This document shows, piece after piece, positions 16,211 to 25,512 of a stretch of 64,000 nt of DNA (position 1 is its first letter; each line of letters opens with the position of its first letter). The position numbers and the translations under genes are program-made. The stretch lies in the NCBI GenBank assembly GCA_024224815.1, contig JAAENC010000191.1, positions 16,417 to 80,416 of the forward strand, in the 5' to 3' direction. The notes beneath the pieces are model-generated. The model was not told the origin of the DNA and searched no databases. It saw nothing but the letters and a program-made list of their open reading frames with translations. The DNA comes from Chloroflexota bacterium. GTDB taxonomy: Bacteria; Chloroflexota; Anaerolineae; Anaerolineales; Villigracilaceae.

Positions 16211-18184
16211 TTAGAGAGCCTCGTAAACTAATTCGATTAAATCTTTAACAACGACGCTTTCCTCTGCGCCGACGGTTTTAACAGCATCACTGTACATGGT
16301 CACGTCTTTCGGACAAGCGACGATGAAGTCAGTGACATTTTCCAATGCAGCAGCTTCCCGAATGCGGGATTCGCTGGGACGTTCCTTGATCTCTCCTTCT
16401 TCCATCCAGATGCGACCGCCACCTGCACCACAGCAGAGGGCGCAATCTTTATTACGAGGCATTTCGACGATCTCACAGCCGGTTGCTTCGATTACGCGTC
16501 GAGGAGCATCGTAAATACCGTTATAGCGGCCCAAATAACAGGGGTCATGATAGGTGACTTTGTAGCCCAGTTTCTTGCTGAACTTCAGTTTTCCTGAAGC
16601 AATTAATTGGTCGAGCAACTCGGTGTAATGCAAAACGGGATGTCCTCCGTTCGCAGGATATTCGTTCTTGAGCGTGTTGTAGCTATGCGGGTCGGTAGTG
16701 ACGATGGCTTGATAGTCCGCTTTACTCATCGCTTTGATGTTTTTCTCGACCAACATCTCAAAGAGTCCCTCTTCGCCGACACGACGCACGTCGTTTCCGG
16801 CGTGGTTTTCACCTTTGTACATGATGCCGAAATCCAGACCGATTTGTTGGAAGACTTCGGCTGTTTGCTTGGTGATCTCAGTTAATGTAGGGCTGTAGGA
16901 GGCATAATCACCGACAAACCACAGATATTCGACTCTTTCTTTATTAGCATTTTTGACTTTTGGCTCCATTCCCTTTGACCATTTCGCCCGCATCCGTTCA
17001 GATTTTCCGAAGGAGTTGCCATAACGCCCTAAATTCGTGAGCGCGGTTTGTAATTCGGCATCTACCATTCCTTCGATGACGAGATAACGGCGTAGATCTA
17101 CGATGGTATCAATATGCTCAATCAGCACAGGGCATTCGTAGACACAGGCGCCGCAGGTTGTGCACGCCCAAAGCACATCTTCGGGGATCGCTTCGCCCGC
17201 CAATTTTGGCTTGCTTCCGTTATGGTGAAGTGAGTCTCGGAGAGAGAGAATGAACTGTTTTGGCGAGAGCGGTGTTCCGGCGTTAAAGGCGGGGCAGGCA
17301 TCTTGGCAGCGTCCGCACTCGGTGCAGGCATCGCCGTCGAGGAGTTGTTTCCAGGTTAAGTCGCTGAGTTTGCTAGCGAAGATGGGTTCACCTTCGGCTG
17401 TTTCTGCGGCAGGAGCAAGTGCGCCCATCGGACGATCAAGCTCTGAGAAGAAGGCATTTAGTGGCCCCGTTAATGCGTGCAATAATGTTCCTGTCGGGAG
17501 AGTAACGAGGGTTAAGGCGACGCTGAGCAGGTGGAAGACCCAGACGCCGAGATGCCAATTGGTCAGGGTTGTTTCTGTTGCACCGGTAGATATCCAAAGC
17601 CGGGCAAGTAGCCAACCAGCCACCGACCAAGCCCCCCAATCCGGGCGTTCTACGGCTAATCTCAGAGATTCTGTAAATAGTCCACCCAGCACGATAATCG
17701 TGACCATCCACAAGGTCCAGGTAAATCCTTTGTCCAGGGTTAATTTTTCAGGTTTTTCTGCATAACGACGGTAAAACGCCATCCCCGCACCGATAAGGAA
17801 GAAGATGGTGAAGAGATCGAGGGTGAATTTGTAGACAATAAGGGTGTTCCCATGGAGAAATTCAAAGAAATGGTCGTGGACGGTTGCGAGGGCAGTGCCG
17901 AGGAAAAAGACGAAATAGCTCCAAGCGATAGCCGCGTGCATGATGCCGGGATAACGCTGACGGAGAACTTTGGTTTGAACGATAGCGTATTGGATCAGCC
18001 TACCAAGGCGTATGTGGAGTTTGTCCCAGCGAGATTCTGGACGCCCAACCTTCCACCACAGACTGGCTTGGCGGTAGAACTGGAGGAGCATGATGGCGGC
18101 GGCCAAAAACATAATCGCATACACATATAGCTCTGGCTCCCCCCAGCTATGCGGTATTCCCCAGTAGTTTATCCGTTCAGGCAT
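16211..18184 (-). CDS. Membrane-bound Etf:(mena)quinone oxidoreductase-like Fe-S protein
   Basis: This 657-residue protein has an N-terminal membrane half with about six helices and several His residues, resembling a nitrate-reductase-gamma or b-type cytochrome module. Its soluble half carries two 4Fe-4S motifs (CTECGRCQDACP, CTTCGACVYECP) and a CCG-type domain (TYHDPCYLGRYNGIYDAPR, then DCALCCGAGGGRIW). This is the architecture of the EMO family, which passes electrons between EtfAB and menaquinone in Geobacter and Syntrophomonas. etfA and etfB lie immediately upstream, supporting that role. The soluble part is a paralogue of the protein at 19948-21138, sharing the LWFVGDYASY block. Direction of flow cannot be read from sequence. 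Confidence 0.88.
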   Translation of the reverse strand: MPERINYWGIPHSWGEPELYVYAIMFLAAAIMLLQFYRQASLWWKVGRPESRWDKLHIRLGRLIQYAIVQTKVLRQRYPGIMHAAIAWSYFVFFLGTALATVHDHFFEFLHGNTLIVYKFTLDLFTIFFLIGAGMAFYRRYAEKPEKLTLDKGFTWTLWMVTIIVLGGLFTESLRLAVERPDWGAWSVAGWLLARLWISTGATETTLTNWHLGVWVFHLLSVALTLVTLPTGTLLHALTGPLNAFFSELDRPMGALAPAAETAEGEPIFASKLSDLTWKQLLDGDACTECGRCQDACPAFNAGTPLSPKQFILSLRDSLHHNGSKPKLAGEAIPEDVLWACTTCGACVYECPVLIEHIDTIVDLRRYLVIEGMVDAELQTALTNLGRYGNSFGKSERMRAKWSKGMEPKVKNANKERVEYLWFVGDYASYSPTLTEITKQTAEVFQQIGLDFGIMYKGENHAGNDVRRVGEEGLFEMLVEKNIKAMSKADYQAIVTTDPHSYNTLKNEYPANGGHPVLHYTELLDQLIASGKLKFSKKLGYKVTYHDPCYLGRYNGIYDAPRRVIEATGCEIVEMPRNKDCALCCGAGGGRIWMEEGEIKERPSESRIREAAALENVTDFIVACPKDVTMYSDAVKTVGAEESVVVKDLIELVYEAL

Positions 18185-18211
18185 CGTGTTTCCTCCTCTC
18201 TAGAACAGTTC

Positions 18212-19168
18212 TTACTCTATCTCTTCTAGCTGTTCTAGTAGCGGATCAATCAAATCGAAGAAATCAAACTCAACACCGTAAGTTGCAATATCGAAAATAG
18301 GGGCATTGGGGTCCATATTCACGGCTATGATCATTTCACTTTCTGCCATACCTTCTACATGTTCTGGCGCACCACTGATACCCAATGCCAGGTAGAGTTT
18401 TGGCTTGACGCTTTGTCCAGATTTACCGACCATACGTGATATTGGTAGCCAGCCCTGATCGACAATTGGGCGTGATGCGCAAACCGTAGCACCTAGAAAT
18501 TCGGCTAATTCTTCGGCTAATTCGATATTATCTTCGGTTTGGATACCACGTCCGATTGAAACGAGAATCGCTTCTTTACTGATATTCACATCTCCTGCTT
18601 CTGGCTCAACATACTTTTTGAGAGTCACGCGTAAATCGTCCAGTGCGGGCGCATTGAATGATTTGATTTCAGGCGATTTTTCACTTTGTCCTTCTTCTGC
18701 TTTGTAGCCTCCTGGAATAATCGTAACCAGCGTTGTGGTTTCGGCTAAATCACTTTCTGCCATGATCTTGCCGCCACAAATCTGGGAAATGAGTTTTCCA
18801 TTGCTGATTTGGACACAAGAGCTGACCAGCGGAAGCGATAAGCGTGCGGAAAGTACACTGGCGACATCTGCGCCGATAGAGGTGTTTCCGAAGAGAAAAG
18901 CGCTCGGTTCATTCTCTTGAATGAGGCTTGCTACTGTTTTCTGATACGCATCGGCGGTGAATTCAGCTAAGGCAGCGTGGTCTGCATAAATAATATGGTC
19001 TGCTGCTAGCGTGGATGTTAAATCTTGTGCATCGTGTCCCAAAAGTACGCCAATAACTTCTCCGCTTGTTCTCTGTGCTAAATCGCGTGCTGCTGCGAGC
19101 ATAATATAGGAAATTTCAGCGACTTCACCTTGTAGATGCTCAATGAGAACATAAATATCTTCGTTCAT
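18212..19168 (-). CDS. etfA: Electron transfer flavoprotein alpha subunit
   Basis: This 318-residue protein carries the redox FAD of EtfAB. The C-terminal FAD-binding domain is recognisable from SIGRGIQTEDNIELAEELAE, then ASRPIVDQGWLP, GKSGQSVKPKLYLALGISG and IIAVNMDPNAPIFDIATYGV, the full EtfA signature. The N-terminal domain (residues 1-190) has the usual alpha/beta fold pattern. Its start overlaps etfB by four bases. It serves as partner of the membrane protein encoded 27 bases downstream. Whether this Etf bifurcates or is a simple carrier is not decided by the motifs I can see. Confidence 0.95.
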   Translation of the reverse strand: MNEDIYVLIEHLQGEVAEISYIMLAAARDLAQRTSGEVIGVLLGHDAQDLTSTLAADHIIYADHAALAEFTADAYQKTVASLIQENEPSAFLFGNTSIGADVASVLSARLSLPLVSSCVQISNGKLISQICGGKIMAESDLAETTTLVTIIPGGYKAEEGQSEKSPEIKSFNAPALDDLRVTLKKYVEPEAGDVNISKEAILVSIGRGIQTEDNIELAEELAEFLGATVCASRPIVDQGWLPISRMVGKSGQSVKPKLYLALGISGAPEHVEGMAESEMIIAVNMDPNAPIFDIATYGVEFDFFDLIDPLLEQLEEIE

Positions 19169-19932
19169 AGCGCACCTGCCTCTTTAAAAATTGAGATAAG
19201 CTTAGCGGCGATTTCCTCTTCATCCCCTTCGATCATTTCAGCCCGTTCAGCGGCCTCGGGTAAATACATGCGCTTGGCACTTATCCCACCGCTAAAGTCA
19301 AGCTCAGAAATCTCAGCTTCAGCAATTTCAGCTGTTTTCATCATTTGTCGCACTTTAGAAATTGCCACATAGCGGGGAGGTTCCTCCCCGGCTTGGATAC
19401 CTAAAACTGCTGGCAAGGTCACTTCCATCTCGCCGATCAACCCTCCTGGGTATTCTTTCCGTACAATAGCTCTGCCTTCTTCGAGCGTGACGCCAGAAAT
19501 ATAGCCAATATAGGGCATTCCGAGATATTCTGCGACTAAGGGGCCAACAGGTCCATCCAGATCGTCATTGGCTTGTACGCCGGTTAAAATCAAATCAGGT
19601 TGATGATTTTTTGCTGTCTCAGCGAAGGCGTGAGCCAGCGCGTGGTTATTTACGCCCTCTTCAAAATCTCCAGCCAGTTTAATCATCCGGTCGGCGCCTT
19701 TGGCGGCGGTGGTGAAAAGCATATCTTCAACACCTTCCGTTTCGGGTGCAATTACTGTAACTTCACCGCCTTCTCGTTCTTTTAGCAGAATCGCTTGTTC
19801 AATGGCATGATTGTCGAATTCGTTGATGATCAAGCGTAGCCAATCCCTGTCCAATCCAGTGCCCTCATCGTTGATCTCAAGTTCTTCAACAAGATCGGGC
19901 ACCATCTTGACAATAGCTACGATATTTGCCAT
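19165..19932 (-). CDS. etfB: Electron transfer flavoprotein beta subunit
   Basis: A 255-residue EtfB. The family signature is clear in VGPLVAEYLGMPYIGYISGV (about residues 129-148), preceded by LILTGVQANDDLDGPVG, the nucleotide-binding loop. The opening IVAIVKMVPDL and INEFDNHAIEQAILLKE are standard. In simple Etfs this subunit binds AMP, and in bifurcating ones a second FAD; deciding which needs structural modelling. It pairs with EtfA, with which its gene overlaps, and it follows the HdrD-like gene by 15 bases. Confidence 0.95.
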   Translation of the reverse strand: MANIVAIVKMVPDLVEELEINDEGTGLDRDWLRLIINEFDNHAIEQAILLKEREGGEVTVIAPETEGVEDMLFTTAAKGADRMIKLAGDFEEGVNNHALAHAFAETAKNHQPDLILTGVQANDDLDGPVGPLVAEYLGMPYIGYISGVTLEEGRAIVRKEYPGGLIGEMEVTLPAVLGIQAGEEPPRYVAISKVRQMMKTAEIAEAEISELDFSGGISAKRMYLPEAAERAEMIEGDEEEIAAKLISIFKEAGAL

Positions 19933-19947
19933 TACTATCCTCCTTTC

Positions 19948-21138
19948 TTACCCGATTGCTTCAATAAGTAGCTCCAGAATATCGCTGATAACGAGCGTAT
20001 CTGCGCCGGAAACAGTTTTTGTCGAATCTTCAAAGCGTGGCGGCTCATAAGGGCAGGCTACGGCCATTACCTCTGCTTCACTGGTGACTGCCTCCTTGAC
20101 GCGCCAATCAGACAAGCGTACTTCCCCTTTCTCCCATTGGAAGCCATCCAACCACATGCCACCGCCTCCACCGCCGCAGCATAGGCTGGTGGTCTTGTTG
20201 TGGGACATCTCAACAAGTTCAACGCCAGGGATTGCCTCTAGCAGAGTGCGCGGGGCATCATAAATCCCATTTGCGCGTCCCAAATAGCAGGGATCGTGAT
20301 ATGTGATCTTCACATCCCCCTTTCCCTTAAGTAAGGGTTTGATCTCTTCGATCCGTTCAGCCAGAAACTCGGTGTAATGTCTGACAGGATACTCAATCCC
20401 AAGTTGTGGATATTCGTTTTTAATGGCGTTATAAGCGTGGGGATCGGTGGTGATGATTTCGCCAAATTCATATTTCCCAAAAGCTTTGCCATTCTTTTCT
20501 GCTAGCATTTCAAATAGTCCGCGCTCTCCAGCCAATCGCTGCGAGTCACCATCGCTATTTTCTTCGGGCCCGAGAATGCCAAAATCAATGCCTAATTTAT
20601 GCAGTAATTTTGCAAAAGCTTTTGTGGTTTCTTGCACACGTGGGTGATAGGATGCATAATCGCCAACAAACCAAAGCACATCTACCGGGCGTTTGGCTTT
20701 TCGCATGATAGGTACTTCAAAATCGAGATCTTCTGCCCACGCAGCGCGCTTACGGGGAGATTCTCCCAGCGGATTTCCGTAGCGTTGCGAAAATTCCAAT
20801 GCACTTTGCAACTCGGCGGGAATATTTCCTGCTAGAAGTAATTCTTCTTTGGCACGTGTCATTAAGCCGGGGGTCAGGGGGATGTTCTTCGGGCAAACTT
20901 CTGTGCAAGCGTAGCACGAGACGCACATCCAAACGGAATCGGTATCAAGCATTTCGTCAAGGATGCCAGCACGCATCCAGGCGATCATTCTTCCAGGAGG
21001 GAAATCCATCAAATAACCGAAGGGACAAACTCCACTGCAATCGGCACATTGCAAGCAGGTTTTGATATTTTCACCATCGGCAACTTCAAAAAGGCTTTCA
21101 TAAAACTCGGTCGTGAAGCCAAGATTTGCTGCAGTCAT
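19948..21138 (-). CDS. HdrD-like soluble Fe-S oxidoreductase (HdrC-HdrB fusion type)
   Basis: This 396-residue protein combines an HdrC-like half with two 4Fe-4S motifs (CLQCADCSGVCP near residue 33, CVSCYACTEVCP near 77) and one CCG domain (ITYHDPCYLGRANGIYDAPR, then SLCCGGGGGGMW). It lacks the membrane helices of its paralogue at 16211-18184. It is the first gene of the operon, with GGGAGG before the ATG and a regulatory palindrome further upstream. It likely accepts or donates electrons with EtfAB or works on a thiol/disulfide couple. No acyl-CoA dehydrogenase gene is present to fix the substrate. Confidence 0.87.
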   Translation of the reverse strand: MTAANLGFTTEFYESLFEVADGENIKTCLQCADCSGVCPFGYLMDFPPGRMIAWMRAGILDEMLDTDSVWMCVSCYACTEVCPKNIPLTPGLMTRAKEELLLAGNIPAELQSALEFSQRYGNPLGESPRKRAAWAEDLDFEVPIMRKAKRPVDVLWFVGDYASYHPRVQETTKAFAKLLHKLGIDFGILGPEENSDGDSQRLAGERGLFEMLAEKNGKAFGKYEFGEIITTDPHAYNAIKNEYPQLGIEYPVRHYTEFLAERIEEIKPLLKGKGDVKITYHDPCYLGRANGIYDAPRTLLEAIPGVELVEMSHNKTTSLCCGGGGGGMWLDGFQWEKGEVRLSDWRVKEAVTSEAEVMAVACPYEPPRFEDSTKTVSGADTLVISDILELLIEAIG

Positions 21139-21375
21139 TACAAACCTCCCGGGATGCTATTCTTTTTTAATAGAACTTACTTTAAGTGCGATATTGGATA
21201 TAGGCCCCTACTTGAGAAGAACAGTCTGTTTCCCAAGTAAATACTCAATTGCTGTGATGTTTTCTTCGATGGATTGTGGGAGAAAGCAGGATATATTCAT
21301 TCCTAAATCCAAAAAAATAACCTGTATTAGGTAGTGTTGAAGCAGGAATGAAACAGGTGTTTTCTATCTTTATTA

Positions 21376-21437
21376 TGTGACTTTAGTCACACTTAAAGAG
21401 GTAGCTTTTGTCACGCACAGGTGGTAATAAAAGTCAC
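21376..21437. promoter_or_regulatory. CRP/FNR-type operator with extra half-sites upstream of the hdr/etf operon
   Basis: TGTGACTTTAGTCACA (21376-21391) is an exact TGTGA-N6-TCACA palindrome, the CRP/FNR-family consensus. Two more GTCAC half-sites, each preceded by an A/T triplet, follow in the same orientation at 21410-21414 and 21433-21437. The group lies about 240 bases before the first gene of the minus-strand operon and downstream of the cytochrome gene terminator, so the operon is its likely target. The rest of the 21139-21593 gap holds no gene. Confidence 0.55.
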
Positions 21438-21511
21438 GATGCGAAATCTGGAATAATTTAGTGTGGAAAACTATGAAAATAGCTTACTATACGATTTTCT
21501 TAAATAAAAAA

Positions 21512-21554
21512 ACATCTGGCATTTATATCGGTAGATAATACAAATGCCAGATGT
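21512..21554 (-). terminator. Intrinsic terminator of the copper/cytochrome operon
   Basis: ACATCTGGCATTT (21512-21524) and its exact complement (21542-21554) form a 13-base stem. On the minus strand the stem is followed by seven T residues. It lies 40 bases beyond the cytochrome c stop. Confidence 0.8.
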
Positions 21555-21593
21555 AAAGAATTTACGTGTTCTCGGTTTTTTCGATAGCGTTAT

Positions 21594-22331
21594 TTACTGC
21601 ATCAGACCTTCGTCCAACAAAAGTTGATGAACATCGTTAAAGCTGTCTACTTCTTCTTGGGTCAAGGTGCCAATTTCTACAAGTGCTGCGAAAATTTCAG
21701 GCTGCATTTCATCTACGCTTTTTGCTCCTGCACGAATATCATTTTCTGCCATGTAGGTGTTTAGGGCTTCGTGTACAAGCATGAAATTATCTGCTTGCTC
21801 TTTGTCGATGAATTCTTCTTCAATGGCGTTGTCTACCATAGATTGGTGGTGAGCGCGTTCAAATTCAGGATCGTAGCTTTCGTCACGTCCTAAAGCGCGG
21901 ACGTAGTTAATTGCATCCCAGATTTCGTTTTCTTCAAGTTTGTCTTTGAAGGCAGGCATGCCTGTACCAAACTCGGCACCGCCTTCGCTAATACGCCAGA
22001 AAAGATAGCCATCTGCTGTCATTTGACTGGAGTGTGCAATAAAAGCAGGTGAGGGGTTAAGTAATTTTCCTGTTTGACCATCGCCCATACCGCCCTCACC
22101 ATGACACTCAGCACAGCTGATTCTGTAAATTTCTTTTCCTCGTTCTATGGATGCAAAATCTGCTTCGATGGGGCTTTGTATGCCAGCATAGGGAGCAGGG
22201 ATTTCAGCGTGGTGCAAGGTTCTCATTAGGTTATCTGAACCCATTCCTCCACCCATGTGGCCGCTTTCTCTTGATGTAGATGAGCAGGCGGTTAATAGCA
22301 TGATAAATATCAATACGAGCATTTTTTTCAT
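21594..22331 (-). CDS. Lipoprotein c-type cytochrome (mono-heme)
   Basis: This 245-residue protein has a lipoprotein signal (LIFIMLLTAC, lipid-anchored Cys near residue 16). A class I cytochrome c domain has the heme motif CAECHGEGGMGDG near residue 74 and a likely axial Met in GTGMPAFKDKL. The last 85 residues are acidic and helical, with two similar-looking segments ending in LVHEAL and DVHQLL, and match no domain I know. It would carry single electrons on the outer face of the membrane. It is the last gene after copA, and AGGAAC precedes the start. Confidence 0.88.
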   Translation of the reverse strand: MKKMLVLIFIMLLTACSSTSRESGHMGGGMGSDNLMRTLHHAEIPAPYAGIQSPIEADFASIERGKEIYRISCAECHGEGGMGDGQTGKLLNPSPAFIAHSSQMTADGYLFWRISEGGAEFGTGMPAFKDKLEENEIWDAINYVRALGRDESYDPEFERAHHQSMVDNAIEEEFIDKEQADNFMLVHEALNTYMAENDIRAGAKSVDEMQPEIFAALVEIGTLTQEEVDSFNDVHQLLLDEGLMQ

Positions 22332-22350
22332 TTTTGTTCCTTAATACAGA

Positions 22351-24858
22351 CTAAATCTTTGCTTTTCTTAATCTTAGGCTATTACTCACAACCGACACAG
22401 AGCTAAAAGCCATCGCGAGTGCGGCGAGCATGGGATTAATAAACCCCATCGCAGCGGCGGGGATCAGGATGACGTTGTAGAAAAATGCCCAAAAGAGATT
22501 TTGCTTGATGGTTTTAAGCGTTGCTCGTGAAAGTTTTACCGCTCGCACAACGCCACGTAAGTCACCGCTCATTAAAGTAACAGGTGCGGCAGCCATCGCC
22601 ACATCTGTGCCGGTGCCAATGGCTATTCCTACATCTGCTTGAGCGAGGGCGGGGGCATCGTTAATACCGTCGCCGACCATGGCTACAATATTAGCAGTGA
22701 TTCCACGAGGAGCGTTTTTTTGCGACGAAGTGGTCTCTTCGTTTATGGGATTGCTTCGTCGCAAGTGCGCGCTCCTCGCAAATTCATTCCCTCTTTGTAA
22801 TTTTTTAACTTCATCAACTTTACCTTCGGGTAAAACTTCTGCAATTACTTTTTCAACCCCCACCTGCTTGGCAATGGCATTTGCCGTTTGCTCGTTATCG
22901 CCCGTTATCATCACGACATCTAAGCCCATTTCTTTGAGGGCGGCGATGGCTTCGGGGGAGCCATCTTTAACGGTATCTGCTACAGCGATCACGCCAACAA
23001 CTTCGCCTTCGACAGCAACAAGCATAGCCGTTTTTGCTTCAGATTGAAGGCGATTCATTTCAGTATCTAAGCCATTTAGCGGGTATTCGCGTTCGTTCAT
23101 CATCCGCAAATTGCCGACGGATACCGTTTTCCCCTCCACTTCGGCTGAAACGCCAAATCCTGTTTGGGACTGGAAATTGCTTATTTCGGAGAGAGCAAGT
23201 TCACGCGCGGTCGCTTCCGCCCAAATCGCTTCGCCCAGGGGGTGTTCACTGCCCTTTTCAACGGAAGCTGCCAGAGCCAGCAAGATGTTTGCATCCCAAT
23301 TGTCTGCTCTAATAATATCGGTCACAGCAGGCTGACCTTTGGTAATTGTGCCTGTTTTATCTAAGACAACTGTTGTTATTTTTCCTGCGGTTTCAAGGCC
23401 CGCGCTGGAACGGAAAAGGATGCCCATTTCTGCGCCTTTTCCCGTTCCGACCATAACAGCGGTTGGCGTGGCAAGCCCCATCGCGCAGGGGCAGGCGATC
23501 ACGAGAACGGCAACGAGATTAACCAACGCGCGTGCAAAAAGGCTGATTTCAGAATCTGCGGGGAGGGGAACAAGATAATACCAAGCTGCAAAAGTGAGCG
23601 CGGCGATAAGGAGCACAGCCGGAACAAACGTGGCCGAAACTTGGTCGGCGAGTTTCTGGATCGGGGCTTTTGACCCCTGAGCATCTTCGACGAGCTTAAT
23701 AATTTGCGCAAGGGCGGTTTCTTTACCGACTTTCGTTGCTTCAAATTTAAGCAAACCCAATTTGTTGATCGTTGCTCCGATTAGTGGATCGCCAGCTTGT
23801 TTTTCTACGGGGAGTGATTCGCCTGTAAGCATCGATTCGTCTATCGCAGAACGGCCTTCGACGACCACACCATCTACGGGGATTTTCTCGCCGGGTTTAA
23901 CGATGAGCATATCGCCTACGATCACATCTTCAAGCGGAATATTTTTTTCTTCGCCATCACGAATCACGCGTGCGGTTTTGGGGCGCAAACCCATCAACTT
24001 CTTAATCGCATCACTAGTACGCCCTTTAGCACGCGCTTCGAGAAATTTCCCCACGCGGATGAGGGTAATAATAACGGCTGATGTCTCGAAATAAACATGC
24101 CCGGGCAAAATGCCGAGCATGACGATAATGGAGTAAAAATAAGCAACTGATGAACCCATAGCAACGAGAACGTCCATATTTGCAGAGCCGTTGCGCAGAG
24201 ATTTATATGCACCGACATAATATTGCCAGCCAACATAAAATTGAACGGGGGTAGCGAGTGCGAACATGAGCCAATTTGCCCAAGGCTCGTGTGACCACAT
24301 TGGGAGCAAGCTAAAATCACGCGCCATCGAGAAGATGAAGAGGGGGAGAGTGAAAATTAGCCCGATAATGAGTAAATGCTTTTGTGCTTGAATTTCTTTC
24401 TCACGTGCTTTGGCTTCTGCGTCTACAGCGTCGCCGCCCAATTCGAGCGAATCAAATCCTGCTGTTTTTACCGCGCGGCGTAATTCTGCTTGCGTGATAA
24501 GCGTGGGGATATAGTTAACGCGGGCTTTTTCCGTCGCAAAAGTAACTTTTGCTTCAAGTACACCCTCTAGTACATTAAGCGCTTTTTCAAGACGGCGGGC
24601 ATCGTTATCATCTGAGAGGCGTTTGATAACTAATTCTGCTTCGCCTTTGGCGATGCCGTATCCGGCGCGTTCGATGCGGGCGATGACCGTATCCAAGTTA
24701 AGTAAAGAAGTGTCAAGTTCAAAAGTCGCGCGCTCAGATGAAAGATTGACAACGGGCGATTCAACACCATCCAGTTTTTTTAGATTACGTTCAACGGAGG
24801 CGACGCAGTTGGCACAGGTCATGCCGGTGATGGGGAGGGTGAGTTGTTTTTTATTCAC
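22351..24858 (-). CDS. copA: Copper-exporting P1B-type ATPase with an in-frame palindromic insertion
   Basis: About 835 residues. Residues 5-70 form a heavy-metal domain with GMTCANC; a second, degenerate domain (about 72-140) lacks the CxxC. The membrane metal site CPC is in [16 protein letters not shown]. The phosphorylation site DKTGTITKG, the TGES loop and [16 protein letters not shown] are intact. Between EVKKLQ and IVAMVGDG, about residues 689-722 are encoded by a palindromic repeat, whereas relatives have only a few residues there. The frame stays open. GTG 24858 overlaps the preceding stop; an ATG at 24891 is the alternative. The neighbours csoR and copZ support Cu(I) export. Confidence 0.9.
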   Translation of the reverse strand: MNKKQLTLPITGMTCANCVASVERNLKKLDGVESPVVNLSSERATFELDTSLLNLDTVIARIERAGYGIAKGEAELVIKRLSDDNDARRLEKALNVLEGVLEAKVTFATEKARVNYIPTLITQAELRRAVKTAGFDSLELGGDAVDAEAKAREKEIQAQKHLLIIGLIFTLPLFIFSMARDFSLLPMWSHEPWANWLMFALATPVQFYVGWQYYVGAYKSLRNGSANMDVLVAMGSSVAYFYSIIVMLGILPGHVYFETSAVIITLIRVGKFLEARAKGRTSDAIKKLMGLRPKTARVIRDGEEKNIPLEDVIVGDMLIVKPGEKIPVDGVVVEGRSAIDESMLTGESLPVEKQAGDPLIGATINKLGLLKFEATKVGKETALAQIIKLVEDAQGSKAPIQKLADQVSATFVPAVLLIAALTFAAWYYLVPLPADSEISLFARALVNLVAVLVIACPCAMGLATPTAVMVGTGKGAEMGILFRSSAGLETAGKITTVVLDKTGTITKGQPAVTDIIRADNWDANILLALAASVEKGSEHPLGEAIWAEATARELALSEISNFQSQTGFGVSAEVEGKTVSVGNLRMMNEREYPLNGLDTEMNRLQSEAKTAMLVAVEGEVVGVIAVADTVKDGSPEAIAALKEMGLDVVMITGDNEQTANAIAKQVGVEKVIAEVLPEGKVDEVKKLQRGNEFARSAHLRRSNPINEETTSSQKNAPRGITANIVAMVGDGINDAPALAQADVGIAIGTGTDVAMAAAPVTLMSGDLRGVVRAVKLSRATLKTIKQNLFWAFFYNVILIPAAAMGFINPMLAALAMAFSSVSVVSNSLRLRKAKI
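22706..22778. repeat. Palindromic dispersed repeat, copy C, inside copA
   Basis: A 25-base left arm (22706-22730) and right arm (22754-22778) match as inverted repeats at 19 positions (CGAGGAGCG and TGCGACGAAG blocks). The GCGACGAAGCAATC core and GCTCCTCGCAAA end match the intergenic copies. Here it is translated in frame as part of the ATPase. Confidence 0.8.
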
Positions 24859-25471
24859 AGTTATTATGCAACTTCCACATTTCAGGGTCATGCCCTTCGG
24901 GGACGTTGTCGCAGGGATTACCCGATGTATATCCGCGTAGTTCGTTGTATTCAGCTACTTGGTCAGGAGTAAGAATCTCCACCATTTGCAGATGATATTT
25001 GAGATGTACGATACGGAGTTGTCCATAGAGTTCGGCGCTTTTGGTCACATTCTCTTGCAAGAATTCTTCTGTGACCGTGCCGTTGATAAAGGTGTCATCT
25101 ATGGCTTTTTCAAGATCAATAATCGCTTCACCTAATTCGATGGCTTCTGTGCGCATCTCTTCATAGAGAGCTTCGATTTGCCCTTTTTGCTCGGGGGTGA
25201 CATCAAGCTCGTCTGCTTCGATGGCATCCAAAACGTGGCGTGGGCCAGGATATCCATTCAACTCGGCAGGTTTTGCCATCCCACCAAAAGGTGTTCCTGA
25301 ACCAGCAAGCAGACCTTCAATGTCGGCTTGTGAAAGGGCTTTGATTCCCCTTACTTCTTCTCCTGCATAAGGGGAATGAATCGCACTCTCAGCAGCATGA
25401 CCTGTATTACAGGCTGAGAGTGCCAGACTCAAAAGGATGATCGGGACAATAAAAAGAATAACTTTTTTCAC
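24851..25471 (-). CDS. Spy/CpxP-like lipoprotein
   Basis: This 206-residue exported protein has a lipoprotein signal (LLSLALSAC). Its helical body carries two LTxxQ-type motifs, [17 protein letters not shown] and [16 protein letters not shown], the mark of Spy/CpxP/CnrX-like proteins that act as extracytoplasmic chaperones or metal sensors. The C-terminal tail [19 protein letters not shown] contains two Cys, two His and a Met and could bind copper. GTG at 25471 is preceded by TTGGAGAA. It sits between a cytochrome c gene and copA, and a role in metal stress at the cell surface is the natural inference. Confidence 0.75.
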   Translation of the reverse strand: MKKVILFIVPIILLSLALSACNTGHAAESAIHSPYAGEEVRGIKALSQADIEGLLAGSGTPFGGMAKPAELNGYPGPRHVLDAIEADELDVTPEQKGQIEALYEEMRTEAIELGEAIIDLEKAIDDTFINGTVTEEFLQENVTKSAELYGQLRIVHLKYHLQMVEILTPDQVAEYNELRGYTSGNPCDNVPEGHDPEMWKLHNNCE

Positions 25472-25512
25472 ACGGTTTTCTCCAATATTCTCTCGTAATT
25501 ACCAATAATTAC

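Noticed and set aside
22700-22800. copA as a frameshifted gene at the repeat
   Set aside because: The reading frame is the same on both sides of the repeat and contains no stop, so the insertion is in frame.
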